A DNA stretch of 34,292 nt from Streptomyces albospinus. GTDB lineage: Bacteria > Actinomycetota > Actinomycetes > Streptomycetales > Streptomycetaceae. The translations under genes and the position numbers were made by a program. The stretch is from assembly GCF_014648695.1 (NCBI RefSeq), contig NZ_BMRP01000008.1, forward strand, positions 27,263 to 61,554, given 5' to 3'. Each line of letters starts with the position of its first letter. Position 1 is the stretch's first letter. A model generated the notes under the pieces. That model did not search any database, was not told the DNA's origin, and worked only from the letters and a program-made list of their open reading frames with translations. Positions 1 to 7,634 of this stretch are shown here, in pieces.

Positions 1-53
1 CATCCGCCGCCGCGGTCGGCCACACACTCGGACCACTGCCTCGGAACGCCGCC

Positions 54-347
54 TCAGACGGCGCGTCGGCGCTGGTGGCGCAGCCGGCAGCGGCAGACCG
101 CGGCGAGGGTGGCCAGCGCCACGGCCGGCAGCCACCGGGCGTCGGTGCTGCGCACCAGGACGTTCCCCAGGAAGGGCAGAGCCAGGAACATGCCCCACCG
201 GATGCCGAGTTGAAGGTCCGCCCGGACGTTGACCTGGAAGTCAAGCAGGCGGCTGGTTTCAACCAGGGCCCCACGAGGGATGTTAGCTTCGTAGCGCTTC
301 AGCTGGGATTCCTTCGGATTCCCCTGGAGTGCTGGGTCAGGAGGCAT
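54..347 (-). CDS. Small hypothetical membrane protein (97 aa)
   Basis: I do not recognise the family. The start chosen is the ATG at 347 because GAGGAGGG lies just upstream of it on the minus strand; a longer frame to 419 has no such site. The first half is polar (MPPDPALQGNPKESQLKRY). One or two hydrophobic stretches follow (GMFLALPFLGNVLV and WLPAVALATLAAV), and the protein ends in a strongly basic tail (CRCRLRHQRRRAV), suggesting a small inner-membrane protein with a cytoplasmic basic end. It stands alone on this strand; the next gene at 704 is on the other strand. Real gene likely, function unknown. Confidence 0.6.
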   Translation of the reverse strand: MPPDPALQGNPKESQLKRYEANIPRGALVETSRLLDFQVNVRADLQLGIRWGMFLALPFLGNVLVRSTDARWLPAVALATLAAVCRCRLRHQRRRAV

Positions 348-703
348 AGCGCCCTCCTCGATCGAGGTGGATGACGAATGAGTGGCCCTGGTTCTGGTTG
401 CCGCCCTTGCCAGGGCCATCTCGTGTCCCGGGACGGTACATCGTCACAGAACCGATCCACCAACGCTACCGTCGGTTAAATGCACGATTCCGGTTGCCGG
501 ACGTTTCCAGTTGCGAATCCACCCCATCTTCACAACATGCGTTCGGATACCCCGCATCAGATGCCCCTACTGACCATCTGTCAGCATGCCTGTCCAAGGC
601 TGATGTTGGCCGCGACCCGCGATCTGCGAACCACTCCCCGGAAAGCGTGGGCCATGGGAGGAAACGGGGACCGTTCGCCGGAGCCCGAATCTAGAGTGGG
701 CGG
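348..703. other. Intergenic region without a convincing gene
   Basis: This stretch separates divergent genes. Short frames in it have no ribosome site or recognisable product. An inverted repeat with 8-bp arms GGCCCTGG / CCAGGGCC sits at 383-390 and 411-418. TAGAGT at 692-697, only 7 bp before the ATG at 704, looks like a -10 element that would give a nearly leaderless transcript, but I see no good -35. Confidence 0.5.
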
Positions 704-1138
704 ATGGAGACGGACACCTGGCTGCCCACCGACCCCGGCGTGTTGCGCCTGCCCTCCGGGCGCCTGATAAGAGGCCGGGGTCTGCGCCGGCCGGTGCCGC
801 CCGGCCCGACGCCGGTGTACGCCGTGTATCTGCTCGGCAGGCAACCGCCCGAGGTTCCCTGGGAGGCCCGGTGGCTGCACTGGCCGGACTTCCGGCTGCC
901 CAGCGATCACGAAAGAGCCGAAACCATCCTCCGTGACGCATGGGACCGCGCCGCCGCCGAACGCGTCGAGATCGCCTGCGGCGGCGGCCGGGGCCGCACC
1001 GGCACGGCACTGGCCTGCCTTGCCGTACTGGACGGCGTACCGGCCGACGAGGCAGTGGCCTTCGTACGCCGGAAGTACGACCGGCATGCGGTGGAAACGC
1101 CCTGGCAGAAGCGCTACGTCCGACGCTTCGCCGGCTGA
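704..1138 (+). CDS. Protein-tyrosine-phosphatase-like protein (CX5R)
   Basis: This 144-aa protein carries the phosphatase loop CGGGRGRTG at about residues 91-99, which satisfies the Cys-X5-Arg-Thr signature of cysteine-dependent phosphatases. The residue before the Cys is Ala rather than the usual His (HCxxGxxRT). A candidate general-acid Asp lies in HWPDFRLP (residues 59-66). The C-terminal helices (VPADEAVAFVRRKYDRHAVETPWQKRYVRRF) match small dual-specificity-type phosphatases of actinomycetes. It would remove phosphate from a protein or small phospho-substrate in the cytoplasm; the substrate cannot be read. The 5' leader is very short (possible -10 at 692). It is monocistronic, with a 19-bp tandem repeat immediately after the stop. 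Confidence 0.85.
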   Translation: METDTWLPTDPGVLRLPSGRLIRGRGLRRPVPPGPTPVYAVYLLGRQPPEVPWEARWLHWPDFRLPSDHERAETILRDAWDRAAAERVEIACGGGRGRTGTALACLAVLDGVPADEAVAFVRRKYDRHAVETPWQKRYVRRFAG

Positions 1139-1145
1139 CAGTTGG

Positions 1146-1213
1146 CCGCGGCTCGGGGGCGTGACCGCGGCTCGGGGGCGTGACCGCGGCTCGGGGGCGT
1201 GACCGCGGCTCGA
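1146..1213. repeat. 19-bp tandem repeat, about 3.6 copies
   Basis: The unit CCGCGGCTCGGGGGCGTGA is perfect at 1146-1164, 1165-1183 and 1184-1202, followed by a partial copy to 1213. It starts 8 bp after the stop of the phosphatase-like gene and ends about 30 bp before the 3' end of the convergent TetR gene. Copy number is likely variable between strains. Confidence 0.95.
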
Positions 1214-1244
1214 CAGCACCGCGTCCGGTCAGGACACGGAACCC

Positions 1245-1838
1245 TCACCCGTCCCGATCGATCTCGATCACCGCCCCCAACGCTCCCCGCAGCGCCCCCA
1301 CGCACATGTCCCGCAACTCGTCGCGGGTGAACGCCTGATGCGTCAGCCACTCGACGCACAGGGTCCGGACGAACACCAGCCAGCTCATCACCGCCGCCGA
1401 CACCGTCTCCCGGACGCTGCCGGCGAGCCCCGCGGCGTCGAGCATCCGTCCGCGCAGCACCGCCAGCTCGTCGGCGATCAGGGCCTGGATCACCTGGTCG
1501 CCGGCCAGCGCCCGGTTGGCGGCCAGTACGGTGTTCCGGTTGGCGGCGAAGTAGTCGATATGGGCGTCGAGGGCGGCGGGCAGCTGCGCGAAGACCGGGA
1601 CGGCCGGATCGAATTCGGACTTCGCCAGCAGCCGGTCGGCCGCCTGCTGATAGACGCCGGCGAACAAGTCGCGCTTGCCGGGGAAGTAGCGGTACAGCAA
1701 GGCCCGGGAGACGCCGGCCCGCTCGGCGACCTCCTCCATCAGGACATCGTCGTACGGCTTCGCCGCGAACAGCTGCGCTCCCACGTCCAGCAGCTGATCG
1801 CGGCGCTCGGCGGGGGGCAGTCGGCGGCGCACACTCAC
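1245..1838 (-). CDS. TetR/AcrR family transcriptional regulator
   Basis: This 197-aa protein has the TetR DNA-binding domain at about residues 8-55: RRDQLLDVGAQLFAAKPYDDVLMEEVAERAGVSRALLYRYFPGKRDLFAGVY, with the recognition helix in SRALLYRYF. The remaining helices form a ligand/dimer domain that cannot be assigned a ligand. The start is the GTG at 1838, behind GAGAGG. It is divergent from the DUF4345 membrane protein at 1937, and two copies of a 14-bp inverted motif lie in the gap, so it most likely represses that gene and itself. Family call is firm; target is inference from context. Confidence 0.93.
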   Translation of the reverse strand: MSVRRRLPPAERRDQLLDVGAQLFAAKPYDDVLMEEVAERAGVSRALLYRYFPGKRDLFAGVYQQAADRLLAKSEFDPAVPVFAQLPAALDAHIDYFAANRNTVLAANRALAGDQVIQALIADELAVLRGRMLDAAGLAGSVRETVSAAVMSWLVFVRTLCVEWLTHQAFTRDELRDMCVGALRGALGAVIEIDRDG

Positions 1839-1851
1839 CCTCTCAGGGTAG

Positions 1852-1881
1852 TTGACACCTGTCTACCAACGTCCGTACCGT
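1852..1881 (+). promoter_or_regulatory. Promoter of the DUF4345 gene
   Basis: TTGACA (1852-1857) and TACCGT (1876-1881) are separated by 18 bp, a good match to the major actinomycete sigma consensus, and point toward the gene at 1937. The -35 is embedded in the first TetR operator copy. Confidence 0.6.
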
Positions 1882-1910
1882 CCCGTTACGGCTTACTAGA
1901 CAGACGTCCA
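1852..1910. promoter_or_regulatory. Probable paired TetR operator
   Basis: TTGACACCTGTCTA (1852-1865) and TAGACAGACGTCCA (1897-1910) are inverted copies: the reverse complement of the second matches the first at 11 of 14 positions, with perfect CTGTCTA/TAGACAG arms. One copy covers the -35 and the other lies just past the expected transcription start, the classic arrangement for TetR repression. Confidence 0.6.
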
Positions 1911-1936
1911 CTAACAGGAGAGGGGACGATCGGGTC

Positions 1937-2365
1937 ATGGGAAAGGCCAGAGCTCTCAAGGGGCTTGCGCTGCTCATGGGTTTCGCTTGCGTGGCGATCG
2001 GCGTCTACCACCTCGTTCTCGGCATCAGCTCGGTCCCCGGCGAGGGCGCGACCGGGGCAACCGTCGACAGCCGGGAACGCTTCTACAACGCGATCTTCCT
2101 CGGCTTCGGCCTCGCCTGGATCTGGACGGCCCGCCGGTCACCGATCCCCTCGGCGGCGGTGCGCGGGCTGACCGGCGTCTTCCTCCTCGGCGGCATCGGC
2201 CGGGTCCTGTCCGTACTCGCCCACGGCTGGCCGCACTGGTTCCAGATCCCCCTGGCAGCCCTCGAACTCGCCCTTCCCCCGCTGTACTTCTGGCTCGCGA
2301 CGGCGGATGAGAAGGCGATGAAGGCGATGGCTGAGGGGGAAGTGGCGGCTGAGCGCGGCCCGTAG
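1937..2365 (+). CDS. DUF4345 domain membrane protein
   Basis: This 142-aa protein has four hydrophobic segments at about residues 7-29 (GLALLMGFACVAIGVYHLVLGI), 50-66 (FYNAIFLGFGLAWIWTA), 74-95 (VRGLTGVFLLGGIGRVLSVLAH) and 99-121 (FQIPLAALELALPPLYFWLA). The FYNAIFLGFGLAWIW and GGIGRVLS patterns fit the DUF4345 family of small bacterial membrane proteins, whose biochemical role is not established. The ATG at 1937 follows AGGAGAGGGGA at a usable distance. It is divergent from a TetR regulator that probably controls it, so expression is expected to be inducible. The C-terminal tail (DEKAMKAMAEGEVAAERGP) is charged and cytoplasmic. Confidence 0.85.
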   Translation: MGKARALKGLALLMGFACVAIGVYHLVLGISSVPGEGATGATVDSRERFYNAIFLGFGLAWIWTARRSPIPSAAVRGLTGVFLLGGIGRVLSVLAHGWPHWFQIPLAALELALPPLYFWLATADEKAMKAMAEGEVAAERGP

Positions 2366-2399
2366 GCGGCCGAGGTCTGTCAGGGTGGGCGCCGGGAAT

Positions 2400-2633
2400 T
2401 CAGGGCGGCGTCCGCGCCCCCGGCGTCTCGGCGGCGCCCCCTTCGCGTACGGCTTGCAGTACGGCCCGGTGGAGGAATCGCACACCCCCCGACGGGATGG
2501 GGACGGGGCTGCCTTCGAGGTCGTACCACTCGTCCGCGCCGGTGTACTGGATGCTGACGCGGGCCGTGCCGTCGCCCTGGTCGGTGGTGGTGACGGTCAG
2601 GTCGCCGGTGATCACGCCGACCTGGACCGTCAT
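2400..2633 (-). CDS. Small hypothetical protein (77 aa) downstream of the HNH nuclease
   Basis: From the ATG at 2633 the protein begins MTVQVGVITGDLTVTTTDQ and continues as an alternating polar/hydrophobic beta-rich sequence (ARVSIQYTGADEWYDLEG) ending in a short helix (VRFLHRAVLQAVREGG). A longer frame to 2798 overlaps the nuclease gene and reads as noise. The ribosome site is weak (GGTGGGG). It lies 56 bp downstream of the secreted nuclease on the same strand, so co-transcription is possible. I do not recognise the family. An immunity role cannot be claimed from sequence; there is no signal peptide or membrane segment. Confidence 0.6.
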   Translation of the reverse strand: MTVQVGVITGDLTVTTTDQGDGTARVSIQYTGADEWYDLEGSPVPIPSGGVRFLHRAVLQAVREGGAAETPGARTPP

Positions 2634-2689
2634 TGCCCCACCGGGGCCGGCCGTGACCCCGTCACTGATCGCGTCACGGTCGTGGGAGT

Positions 2690-3403
2690 TCACTGCGCGC
2701 AGGTGTCCAGCATCTGGTTCAGCTTGGCCTTCTCCGGTGCGGTGACGTTCAGTCTGTAGACGTGTTTGACGGCGGTCCAGGCTCGGGCGTAAGTGCACCA
2801 GTACTCATGACGTGACGGGGCCCACTGGTCCGGGGACTGGTCACCCTTTTGTCGGTTGGACCTGGCGGATACCGCGATCAGTTGGGAATGGATCAGGTCG
2901 TTGGCGAACGCCCTGCGCTCGGGCGTCTCCCATTTGTCGGCGCCGGAGCGCCATGCGTTCGCCAGGGGCACGATGTGGTCGATATCGAGTTGGCGGGCCT
3001 CTGTGAAGCTTTCGCCGTCGTACTCGCTGTACCACTTCCCGGAAATCGCCCGGCACTTCTCGTCCTGCTTCACGTCCTTGCCGTCGCGGGCGAGCACGAC
3101 TTCCCGGGTGTCGCATTCGCCGTACTGCTTGATCCAGTGCGGGAATTTCGACCGGCTGTAGCCCTCCATGGTGTGCGGCGACGCTACGTGCAGTCCGGCC
3201 AGCTCGGTACGGACGACGCCGACGGGAGGCGGCTCCGGCGGTACCAGCGCCTTCGCGGAGAAGGTGCCGGCGCCGGGTGCGATGTCGGGATGCGGTGCGG
3301 GCGCAGGGTCTGCTATCGCGGCGGATGATGTCGCCGGGGCAACAACGAGAGCCAGCAGGGCTGTTATGACGGTGGCACGGCGCCACCAGGAGTTTGCGAA
3401 CAC
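2690..3403 (-). CDS. Secreted HNH endonuclease family protein
   Basis: This 237-aa protein has a clear signal peptide: basic WWRRA, hydrophobic ITALLALVVAPATSSAA, and likely cleavage near AIA-DP (residue 32). The catalytic region has the HNH-family motif LDIDHIVPLANAWRSGA, followed by FANDLIHSQLIAVSARSNRQKGDQ and HEYWCTYARAW, as in DUF1524/GmrSD-type secreted nucleases of actinomycetes. DH in DIDHIVPLA is the metal/general-base region and the downstream Asn of FAND the middle HNH residue. It should cut DNA outside the cell, for nutrition or competition. The start is the GTG at 3403; I see no good ribosome site, so the start is less sure than the family. Confidence 0.9.
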   Translation of the reverse strand: MFANSWWRRATVITALLALVVAPATSSAAIADPAPAPHPDIAPGAGTFSAKALVPPEPPPVGVVRTELAGLHVASPHTMEGYSRSKFPHWIKQYGECDTREVVLARDGKDVKQDEKCRAISGKWYSEYDGESFTEARQLDIDHIVPLANAWRSGADKWETPERRAFANDLIHSQLIAVSARSNRQKGDQSPDQWAPSRHEYWCTYARAWTAVKHVYRLNVTAPEKAKLNQMLDTCAQ

Positions 3404-4145
3404 ATCGAGAGCATGACCAAGGGAAACGATTCGCCATCCCTGGATTCACTCCATGGTGCGTCTTTCCGCTTGGCGCGCATAAATCGTTGAGCGGCGCGCG
3501 ACAGCCGGTATCAGCTTCCGCTGAATACTGTTTGCTGTTCTCGGCCATGCGCCGCCGGTAGCCCACACGGGCCCCGGCCGGGCCGCCGGCTGCGGCGCTG
3601 TCCGGATGCCGTCCGGGCTCTCCCCCAGCGCGAGATCTCCGCCGTACGGGCGAGAACGGCGCGATCACCCCGTCGAGGGCGGCGTCGACCACCGCGAGCC
3701 CGACGTGCTCACGGGCCGCCGCCCGGCGCGGCACCTCCCCGGTCGGGACGGCGACGGCGGGCTCGACGGCAGCGGCCGGCAGCGGCTCGCGCTCATCGGG
3801 GACGGAGTGGGCCTTCGCGCTGCCTCCCTTGGGGAAGAACACCCGGTCGCGTCACGGCACTTGACCGGAAGGGGGAAGGGAAAAGATGGGGAAGGGGAAG
3901 GGGAAGGGGAAGGGGAAGGGGAAGGAGAGGGAGAAGGAGCGGGGCGGGGTGGCCGGGCGCTGCGCCGGGGGTTTCCGGTGGCGTTACGGGGAGGAGGGCC
4001 CGAGGCGGCCCGCGAGGCTTCGGGGGGTGGTGGCTTCGCCCGCCTGGCGACCGTTCACGTGTCGGTCGCCCAAGGTCTTCAAGGATTTTCCCGAGCATGA
4101 TTTCCTGGCCGGGACAGGCGGACCCTGCGGGCGCGGAGGCACCTG
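3404..4145. other. 742-bp region without a convincing gene
   Basis: Several long frames run through here on both strands, but none has a ribosome site plus recognisable product. The minus-strand frame near 3590-3842 (MFFPKGGSAKAHSVPDERE...) might be a degraded gene, but I cannot name it. The region contains a short hairpin TCAGC-TTCC-GCTGA at 3511-3524, the GGGGAA microsatellite at 3888-3923, and the ribosome site of the permease gene at 4135-4139. Confidence 0.5.
3888..3923 (+). repeat. GGGGAA microsatellite, six perfect copies
   Basis: Six perfect GGGGAA hexamers run from 3888 to 3923 and fade into degenerate G-rich sequence to about 3950. The plus strand has many G4 runs spaced by AA, so it could form G-quadruplex structure. 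A hexamer keeps any reading frame, but I see no real gene across it. It lies about 220 bp upstream of the ABC permease start. Confidence 0.95.
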
Positions 4146-5882
4146 GTGTCGGGATTGGGCGGGTTTCCCTCTCGGGGGGTGTGGCGGCAGCCGGCGCTGC
4201 GGTGGGTGGATGTCGTGGTGGCGGGGGCGCTGGTGGCCCTGTTGTACGGGCTGCTGCGACTGGCGCCTTCGCTGAATGCGCCGTTTCTGCCGAGCACGGC
4301 GCCGAGCAGCGTGTCGACGGATCCGTCGAATCTGCCGTATTACGCGGTGCGGTCGCTGGTGCGGATGTTCGCCGCGCTGGTGGCTTCGGTGGTGTTCACC
4401 TTTCTGTACGCCACGGCTGCGGCGCGGTTGCGCCGGGCCGAGAAGGTGCTGCTGCCCCTGCTGGACATCTTGCAGTCGGTGCCGGTGCTCGGGTTCCTGT
4501 CGGTGACGGTCACCGCGTTCATCAATCTCTTTCCGGGCTCCGAACTGGGGCTGGAGTGCGCCTCGGTCTTCGCGATCTTCACCGCGATGGCGTGGAACAT
4601 GACGTTCGCCTTCTACTACTCGCTCATCTCGCAGCCGCGGGAGCTGGACGAGGCGGCGCGGGTGCTGCGGCTGACCAAGTGGCAGCGGTTCTGGCGGCTG
4701 GACGTCCCCAGTGGAGTGATCCCGCTGGTGTGGAACGGGATGATGAGCTTCGGGGGCGCCTGGTTCTTCCTGGCCGCCTCCGAGTCGATCTCGGTGCTCA
4801 ACCACCAGTACGCGCTGCCCGGAATGGGGTCGTACGCGGCGGCGGCGATCGCACAGGGCGACCTGGGCAAGGTGGGTATCGCCGTCGCGGTGATGGTGGT
4901 GCTGGTGATCGGGGTGAACGCGCTGTTCTGGCGGCCGATCACGGCATGGTCGGAACGCTTCAGGGTGGAGGAGGCCGAGGCCGCGGAGCGCCCGCGCAGT
5001 GCGGTGCTGGACATGCTGCGCCGGTCGTCCGTACCGGGTCTGCTCGGCCGGCCGTTGAAGGGGCTGTGGCCCGCACTCGATCGGATCACCCGGCCGTTCG
5101 GGCTTGCCGAGCACCCCATCGGCGTCTCCCCGGTGCGGGAGCGTACGGGGGACGTGTTCTTCGCCGGGGTGGTCAGCGTCATGGTCGTCTACGGGGCGTG
5201 GAAGGCGTTCGCGTACGTGGACTCCACGGTGGGGCTGGGCGAGTTCGGCCACGCCCTGGCACTGGGGGCGGCCACCTTCGGGCGGGTGGTGGCCCTCACC
5301 GTCGCCGCGACACTGGTGTGGGTGCCGGTCGGGGTGTGGATCGGGATGAACCCGAAGGTGACCCGGTTCGCCCAGCCGGTCGTGCAGGTGCTGGCCAGCT
5401 TCCCGGCGAACTTCCTCTTCCCGTTCGCCACCGCCGCGTTCGTCGCGCTGGGGATCTCCCTGGACGCCGGAGCCATTCTGCTGATGGCACTGGGCGCACA
5501 GTGGTACATCCTCTTCAACGTCATCGCGGGCGCCTCCGCGATCCCCTCCGACCTGCGGGAGGCGATGACGACGTTCCGGGTGGGCGGGCGGCTGCGCTGG
5601 CGCCGCTTCATCCTCCCGGCGATCTTCCCGTCGTACGTCACCGGCGGGATCACCGCGGCCGGCGGGGCCTGGAACGCCTCGATCGTGGCCGAGGTCGTCT
5701 CGTACGGGAACCACCACCTGACCGCGACCGGCCTCGGCGCGTACATCACCCAGGCCACCGCCACCGGGGACTTCCCGAAGATCCTGGTGGGCATCAGCGT
5801 GATGAGCCTGTACGTGGTCGCGGCGAACCGGCTGTTCTGGCGCCGGATGTACCGGCTCGCCGAGACCCGTTACGCCCTCTGA
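4146..5882 (+). CDS. ABC importer permease, two fused NitT/TauT-type domains
   Basis: This 578-aa inner-membrane protein contains two copies of the binding-protein-dependent permease domain. Copy one spans about residues 20-260 with the coupling loop ELDEAARVLRLTKWQRFWRLDVP. Copy two spans about 320-570 with DLREAMTTFRVGGRLRWRRFILPAIFP. These are the EAA loops that contact the ATPase. A usual family subunit has about 250-280 residues and dimerises; here the dimer is one chain. The family moves nitrate, sulfonates, taurine or similar anions. The GTG start at 4146 has GGAGG six bases upstream. The ATPase gene follows 61 bp later. No periplasmic binding protein is encoded in the window, so the substrate is unknown. 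Confidence 0.92.
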   Translation: MSGLGGFPSRGVWRQPALRWVDVVVAGALVALLYGLLRLAPSLNAPFLPSTAPSSVSTDPSNLPYYAVRSLVRMFAALVASVVFTFLYATAAARLRRAEKVLLPLLDILQSVPVLGFLSVTVTAFINLFPGSELGLECASVFAIFTAMAWNMTFAFYYSLISQPRELDEAARVLRLTKWQRFWRLDVPSGVIPLVWNGMMSFGGAWFFLAASESISVLNHQYALPGMGSYAAAAIAQGDLGKVGIAVAVMVVLVIGVNALFWRPITAWSERFRVEEAEAAERPRSAVLDMLRRSSVPGLLGRPLKGLWPALDRITRPFGLAEHPIGVSPVRERTGDVFFAGVVSVMVVYGAWKAFAYVDSTVGLGEFGHALALGAATFGRVVALTVAATLVWVPVGVWIGMNPKVTRFAQPVVQVLASFPANFLFPFATAAFVALGISLDAGAILLMALGAQWYILFNVIAGASAIPSDLREAMTTFRVGGRLRWRRFILPAIFPSYVTGGITAAGGAWNASIVAEVVSYGNHHLTATGLGAYITQATATGDFPKILVGISVMSLYVVAANRLFWRRMYRLAETRYAL

Positions 5883-5943
5883 CGAGCCGGACGCCCCCTG
5901 ATGCCCGATGCTTCCCCATCCCTCCCGAGGCAGGATCCCTTCC

Positions 5944-7326
5944 GTGACCAGTAGCGAAGTCCGCTCCGCCGCCCCGCGTCCGACCGGGGACGTCATCATC
6001 CGGGCCGAGGCGGTGACCAAGACGTTCACCACCCCCGACGGCCGGGCCCTGCCGGTGCTGGACGGGATCAGCTTCGACCTGGCCGAGGGCGAGATCGTCG
6101 CGCTGCTGGGCAAGTCGGGGTCGGGCAAGTCCACCCTGCTGCGCTGTGCCGCCGGACTGATCGCGCCCTCCACCGGCAGCGTCGCCTACCGGGGTACGCC
6201 GCTGACCGGCGCCAACCCGGGTGTGGCGATGGTCTTCCAGTCGTTCGCGCTGCTCCCCTGGCTGACGGTGCAGCAGAACGTCGAACTCGGCCTGGAGGCA
6301 CGCGGTATCGGCGAGGAGGAGCGGCGCCGACGGGCGCTGAAGGCGATCGACCTGATCGGTCTGGACGGGTTCGAGAGCGCCTACCCCAAGGAGCTGTCCG
6401 GCGGGATGCGGCAGCGGGTCGGCTTCGCCCGCGGCATCGTCGTCGAGCCGGACGCGCTGCTGATGGACGAGCCGTTCTCCGCGCTGGACGTGCTGACCGC
6501 CGAGAACCTGCGTACCGAACTCGTCGGCCTGTGGGAGGGGCACGAGGCACCGGTCAAGTCCATCCTCATCGTCACCCACAACATCGAGGAGGCGGTGCTG
6601 CTGGCCGACCGGATCCTGGTGCTCTCCGCCAACCCCGGCCGCATCCAGGCCGAGCTCACCGTCGGCCTCCCCCGGCCCCGCGACCGCCAGCACCCCCGCT
6701 TCGCCGCGCTGGTCGACACGGTCTACGACATCCTCACCGGCCGCGAGGAGGCCGCCGCCGCGGCGGTCGGGGCGGAGCCCGCCGCCGCGCCGGCCGGCGG
6801 TGCGGCACACCGCCCGGCGCCGGCAACCCCGATCAGCGCCCCGCTGCCGGACGTCAGCGTCGGCGGGCTGGCGGGCCTGCTGGAAATCCTGGTCGCCCGC
6901 GGCGGGGAGGACGGCCTGGCGGAGATCGCCGACGAGCTCAACTTCGAGGTCGACGACCTCCTCCCGCTGGTCGACGCCGCCGTGCTGCTCGGCCTCGCCC
7001 GGACCGACGGCCCGCGGATCGTCGTCACCGACGCGGGCCGGGAGCTGGTCGCCGCCGACATCCTCACCAGCAAGCAGCTCTTCGCCCGCCACGCCGCCGC
7101 CCATGCCCCGCTGGTCCGCGCCGTCGTGCAGGCCCTGGCCGCCACCGAGGACCACACCCTGCGCGAGGACTTCTTCCTGGACCTGCTGCGCCGCGGCTTC
7201 TCCGCCGAGGAGGCGCGCAACCAGTTGGAGACCGCGGTGGACTGGGGCCGTTATGCCGAGCTGTACGACTACAACCGGGACGACGGCGAACTCACCCTGG
7301 AGCCGGGGGCGCAGGCGGCCCTGTGA
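5944..7326 (+). CDS. ABC transporter ATPase, NitT/TauT type, with C-terminal AAA-associated domain
   Basis: This 460-aa cytoplasmic ATPase drives the fused permease encoded just upstream. Motifs from the GTG at 5944: Walker A GKSGSGKST (56-64), Q-loop VFQSFALLPW (Gln99), signature LSGGMRQR (151-158), Walker B ALLMDEPFSALD (171-182) and the switch His in VTHN (His212). After an Ala/Pro linker at about 265-290, a domain of some 160 residues begins LPDVSVGGLAGLLEILVARGG; it matches the AAA-associated C-terminal domain seen on some of these ATPases, probably regulatory. Normal family ATPases end near residue 260. An ATG at 5908 is an alternative start; AGGA nine bases before 5944 favours the GTG. 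Confidence 0.93.
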   Translation: MTSSEVRSAAPRPTGDVIIRAEAVTKTFTTPDGRALPVLDGISFDLAEGEIVALLGKSGSGKSTLLRCAAGLIAPSTGSVAYRGTPLTGANPGVAMVFQSFALLPWLTVQQNVELGLEARGIGEEERRRRALKAIDLIGLDGFESAYPKELSGGMRQRVGFARGIVVEPDALLMDEPFSALDVLTAENLRTELVGLWEGHEAPVKSILIVTHNIEEAVLLADRILVLSANPGRIQAELTVGLPRPRDRQHPRFAALVDTVYDILTGREEAAAAAVGAEPAAAPAGGAAHRPAPATPISAPLPDVSVGGLAGLLEILVARGGEDGLAEIADELNFEVDDLLPLVDAAVLLGLARTDGPRIVVTDAGRELVAADILTSKQLFARHAAAHAPLVRAVVQALAATEDHTLREDFFLDLLRRGFSAEEARNQLETAVDWGRYAELYDYNRDDGELTLEPGAQAAL

Positions 7327-7369
7327 CGTCGGGCGCGGACGGCCCCGGCCCTGGGCTCGTCTTCCGCGG

Positions 7370-7612
7370 CTACGGCTGCCGGGCAGCCGCCACGATGCGG
7401 TGCGCGGCGTCCCACGGCAGCCCGACGTAGCGGGTCAGCCATGCGGCGTCGCGCCCCTGCTGGGCGAGTACGTAGGAAAGGTGGACCCAGACGTCGTACG
7501 ACGGCGGGGTGTCGGCCGCGAGGGCGGCGGGCGTCGGCGATTCGAGCAGATAGGTGCGTTCGATCCCGTCGTCCAGGACGAGGCGCAGGGCGTTGAGTGC
7601 AGGGCTGGTCAT
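7370..7612 (-). CDS. Small hypothetical protein (80 aa)
   Basis: The ATG at 7612 has an excellent ribosome site (GGGAGGT). The product is 80 aa: MTSPALNALRLVLDDGIERT, then TYLLESPTPAALAADTPPSYDVWVHLSYVLAQQG and DAAWLTRYVGLPWDAAHRIV. It is soluble with no signal peptide; the fold looks helical. It starts 22 bp after the stop of the VOC protein gene and is probably co-transcribed with it. I do not recognise a family and assign no function. Confidence 0.72.
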   Translation of the reverse strand: MTSPALNALRLVLDDGIERTYLLESPTPAALAADTPPSYDVWVHLSYVLAQQGRDAAWLTRYVGLPWDAAHRIVAAARQP

Positions 7613-7634
7613 GACGTACCTCCCGGGGGCCGGC

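Noticed and set aside
3606..4100. Plus-strand gene across the GGGGAA repeat
   Set aside because: The repeat would encode a Gly/Lys or Gly/Glu run; there is no ribosome site or recognisable domain on either side.
3984..6173. Minus-strand frame of 729 codons
   Set aside because: It lies entirely opposite the ABC permease and ATPase genes, is rich in Arg/Pro/His as expected from GC-rich antisense frames, and has no recognisable motif.
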